From the NCBI GenBank assembly GCA_008508345.1, contig QNGE01001021.1:51104-115103 (forward strand): a stretch of DNA of 64,000 nt, written 5' to 3'. Below the pieces are notes generated by a model that had not been told where the DNA came from, did not search any database, and was given only the letters and a program-made list of their open reading frames with translations. Of this stretch, positions 60,806-64,000 are shown one piece after another. Numbering within the stretch: the first letter of the stretch is position 1; each line of letters starts with the position of its first letter. Position numbers and translations under genes: made by a program. The stretch comes from Paragonimus westermani. Taxonomy: Eukaryota; Platyhelminthes; Trematoda; Plagiorchiida; Troglotrematidae.

Positions 60806-62644
60806 GAACAAACACCAGAATCGGTGACAACTTTAACGAAGTGACTTCTTTAAGATTCCCGATATGGGACGATCAGCCCACCAGCAGCGTAAAATTGCTC
60901 AAATGATTACTAAAAGAATGTGATCTACAGTGTTTAGCGAGTCACGTATTTGACACTAAAGATTATTCGAAATAGAGGAGTGTCCTAGGACCCCAGAAAT
61001 AAGGGCTTTATAGCATTTCTACCCACCATGCTGAATACGATTTCCCAAGTGTTGTGACCGCAAAAGACACTTGGCCTGTGAGTAGTACACTACTGATAAC
61101 GAAACTATCTGTTATACAACACAAGTAAATGCATTCGTCAAAAACCTTCAGAACTACAGATTCAGTTTAATGATAGCGTCAAGTTCAGCACTTAACCAAT
61201 ACAATGCGATGGACATCCGAGGGACTGACAGAAACAAAAAGTGGTTTCTAATATCCGTGTTCCCAGCAAATTGTCCAGTACCAATACACTGCAGTCAACA
61301 CAGATAAACCACCATTATTTCGTCTATACCGAAAATGAAGATCTGAAATGATGAACAACCTTGACTGACATCATTTGTGAATTGATGTACTAGAACAGTG
61401 TTAACAATATGTCAACAAGCACCCGTGTCTAGGAGATTTCAAAAGTGTGGAACGATCAACCAAAACAAGCGTACAAATCGGTAGATTTAGCAATGGTTGA
61501 CGGGAGGCGTGCAGGACAATCCCAGTGCTAACATGAGTGAATGCTCTATCCATGTATCTCGTAGAGTGTAGTAATTCTCTTACTCAGTTGTTTTGGGGGG
61601 AATCGGTGGATTGATAGAGTATAACGGATGTCGAAACCCTGGTTATGGAAGGAATCAGGTTAAGAACCCAGTGATTTTTACGAATCCTTCTTGATAAAAA
61701 GCGAATCTAGAGTACACTTATTATGATTAAAGCAGATACCTCTAGTTGTTTATATTAGTTGGAAAGGTGTTAAAACCTCATTTTTCTTCCTTATAATAAC
61801 GTTCACATGCCCGGGACAACAGGCCTGAAACGTCTCGAGACAATGGTACAGTGACAGATCTCAATCTAAGTGGGTAATTCAAAGCTTTTAGACAAGCGCA
61901 TAGCTGTAGATGTATGCGTAGGCGATCAAATGGAATTGGAGAGTTAGATGAAATGTCCACCTCCAGCAATACTCATGAAGGATAAAGATAAGATTCAGCA
62001 GAGGATTGCATAAAGAAGTCTAGACTTCATACATGTTTGGTGAGTCCTCTTTATTCAACTTTCGCCTTGTTTCCTTGGATCTTTTTTCCTTCTAAACTAC
62101 TATTCGTCATTGTTGCCGTGAGGGGGGGGGCGGTTCGAGGTACAGTGCTGCTAGGCAAACCATATGGCATTGTGAATGAGAAGATGAAATGCTTTAATAT
62201 AGATCGTGACAACCGTTGTGGTCAGTGGGAACGCCGTCCGGTAAATCCGGAGCAGACTGGAGCAGGGTCTGACTCCCAGCGAGTGTTCTGGTAGGATCGT
62301 CAATTTCGGAGGAAACACACGTCTGTGACAAATAGTTACAGGCTTAAACAGAAAATAAGCGGTTTCCACACGTGCACTAGTTCGAACTATGTATACGACA
62401 CATCAGCGAAGCAATTGATTTTAGCAGTAACTCACCGCCACCTCAGGGCTTCACTACAATTCAAAAATTCCAGGTAAGGATTAATATTTCCAGCTAATGT
62501 GAAAATACTGAGGCTATGCGCAGGTCGTCCCAAAGTGAATTGGTCGTAATGGACGGTCTGAAGACTATCGCAACTGCAAATGAGTTGATGGTAGTAAACT
62601 AGAACCACTTTACCAGAATGTGAAGTCAATCCCACTTCAACACC

Positions 62645-62830
62645 CAACTTTGGGGACCAGGAAGATGTAGCTCGTCAGACCTCTAGTTTCCGGTCTGGTT
62701 AGCATCATATAGTCCGGTTTGACGCAACGGGCCACACAAATGGGCATGGTTATAATGCTATCAGGTTGTCTCCACATGAAGGAAACATCGGGTTGACAAT
62801 GACGAAACTCGCCAGCGTGACATCAGGACA
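62645..62830. repeat. dispersed repeat, copy 2
   Basis: This is the partner of the repeat at 300-450, in the same orientation. GGGACCAGGAAGATGTAGCT and CGTCAGACCTCTAG align with 312-343, with lower similarity afterwards. It is a truncated, decayed copy. Confidence 0.45.
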
Positions 62831-64000
62831 TTGGACACGCACATTATCGACCATCGAGTACAACAGTCTCGTTACACATATTTCGTTAGTTGGTGAATAC
62901 GTTGAGCGCGTTAATCAACCCTTCACCAAACACGTCTTATGTTAGGCTGCAAGTGAAATCACGGTGATCAACATACGATTAGGACTAGGAGTACGGAACC
63001 CCGAAAAACCAAAACTTCTGCCGACGAAGCGTTTCCAGCATTCATATTTCAGTCCAACGGAACACGAATACGTTCGGTTGGCAACGAAGCAGGACACGAT
63101 CATGAACCGTGCAGTTAATAAAGTCCATGTAACCAGTAGGTGTATCCAGGCTATTTTTCTTACCGTGATGAGTATTTTGCGTGTCATCGATTATATGGCT
63201 CCTTGTGTGTCTTCCGTATTCAGCAGTGGGGACAGTGACACAAGTTACGTTGTAAATGGTCAAGCAATATTACAAGAGCGCATACAAACAACCGCAATCC
63301 GTGCAGCTTATTTGGCAAAACTCCGGTATGCCCTAGCTCCAAATCGTGGCAGCAAACCGAAAATGGTTGATATTTAAAGGTTACTCATGATTACTGTATT
63401 GCCAAGAACGTAATGGCATTTTCATCCACACACCACTAAAATATGTGTACACACACACTCCTCAGCAAACCATCAATCTTCGTGATTCGTTCTTATACGG
63501 ATGCAACTGGAGGAATGGTCGCAGATGTTTCCTGGATGGTAGCGCAATACCAATTAAGATTACGCCTACTTTCGAGCACGCTCACCATAGAACTATCCAC
63601 GCCGGATCACTTTTGTCGTTTAAGAGCCGAGACAGTCAGGTGATAATTAGGCATCCTTAGCCATAGGATACAATCAGACGGTGTACTAGCCTACAGTCGT
63701 AAAAACAACCGTGGCCGGATATGCACTAATGTATGCAGAATCACAGAACACAGCGTAAAAATCGAAAGAGATCTATGCCAGAAAATTGAAAAAACGGTAC
63801 GCTGGTAATCAGGATAAACACGTTCCAGGAACGCATCGAAAAGTTAGTTCACGTGAATTCTGTATGTGCCTGCGTGACCGTGTTTTTTTTTTGTCTGACG
63901 AAGTATGAACGCGTTGTTTAATTGAATGACCAATTGATTCCATTCATTTGTCCACCCTGTCCCAGTTAGCATCAGTAAAGTTTGAAAATGTTAGATAGTG

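Larger units (their letters stand above)
54469..64000. other. presumed arrestin intron or upstream DNA, largely unassigned
   Basis: It lies 5' of the first arrestin exon found. It includes weak PLE and LINE relics (listed) and alternating GC/CA runs near 54498 and 54976. Open frames at 59432-59638 and 62964-63377 on plus have no recognised domain. No exon with arrestin similarity was found here. Confidence 0.4.

Noticed and set aside
62431..62457. 18-bp microexon between TTGTAG and GTGAGT on minus
   Set aside because: The splice sites look good but the encoded EALRW matches no arrestin segment, so it is probably chance.
62964..63377. Plus open frame of 137 aa
   Set aside because: No recognised domain. 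The minus strand is also open in parts, and a good minus donor (CACG|GTAAGA) near 63160 ends a frame with no arrestin similarity.

Overview
This is eukaryotic DNA, almost certainly from a parasitic flatworm and most likely a trematode. The window is dominated by decayed retroelements of types known from flatworm genomes: RTE-like endonuclease/reverse-transcriptase LINEs, Penelope-like elements (PLEs) with a GIY-YIG nuclease, and tRNA-derived SINEs that carry hammerhead ribozymes like the schistosome Sm-alpha family. There are no bacterial-style gene arrays, and no tRNA, rRNA or CRISPR was seen.

The one host gene I can establish is a beta-arrestin on the minus strand. Five exons are visible at 54396-54468, 49049-49195, 47381-47467, 42789-43082 and 39354-39522. 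All four introns have GT..AG ends, every junction keeps the reading frame, and the last exon ends in a stop codon. Together they encode 256 residues: the second half of the arrestin C-domain, with the near-invariant [16 protein letters not shown] stretch and the VELPFTL-HPKP strand, plus a C-tail about twice the vertebrate length that keeps the AP2-adaptor motif. The N-terminal exons were not found. They lie above 54468, inside or beyond the window.

Layout. 1-450: moderately repetitive segment with a second copy near 62.65 kb. 1.5-2.1 kb: two hammerhead SINE copies in inverted orientation, one with an intact ribozyme core. 2.1-11.9 kb: mostly unassigned DNA with SINE relics and a (GAT)15 microsatellite. 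11.9-15.4 kb: PLE fragments, one carrying a perfect 29-bp inverted repeat. 15.4-25.8 kb: little recognisable apart from a minisatellite and a hairpin. 25.8-30.3 kb: two truncated LINE copies and an inverted/tandem cluster of hammerhead SINEs. 33.3 kb: another SINE. 36.7-37.4 kb: PLE. 39.35-54.5 kb: the arrestin 3' half, whose introns hold a tRNA SINE, a LINE split by an antisense PLE, another PLE, and an inverted hammerhead SINE pair with an intact ribozyme. 54.5-64 kb: presumed arrestin intron or upstream DNA with weak PLE/LINE relics.

The retroelements are pseudogenes, with frameshifts, stops and lost catalytic residues. The items most worth follow-up are the two intact hammerhead ribozymes, one of them inside an arrestin intron, the repeated inverted pairing of the SINE copies, the foldback mutation in the PLE, and the long arrestin tail.
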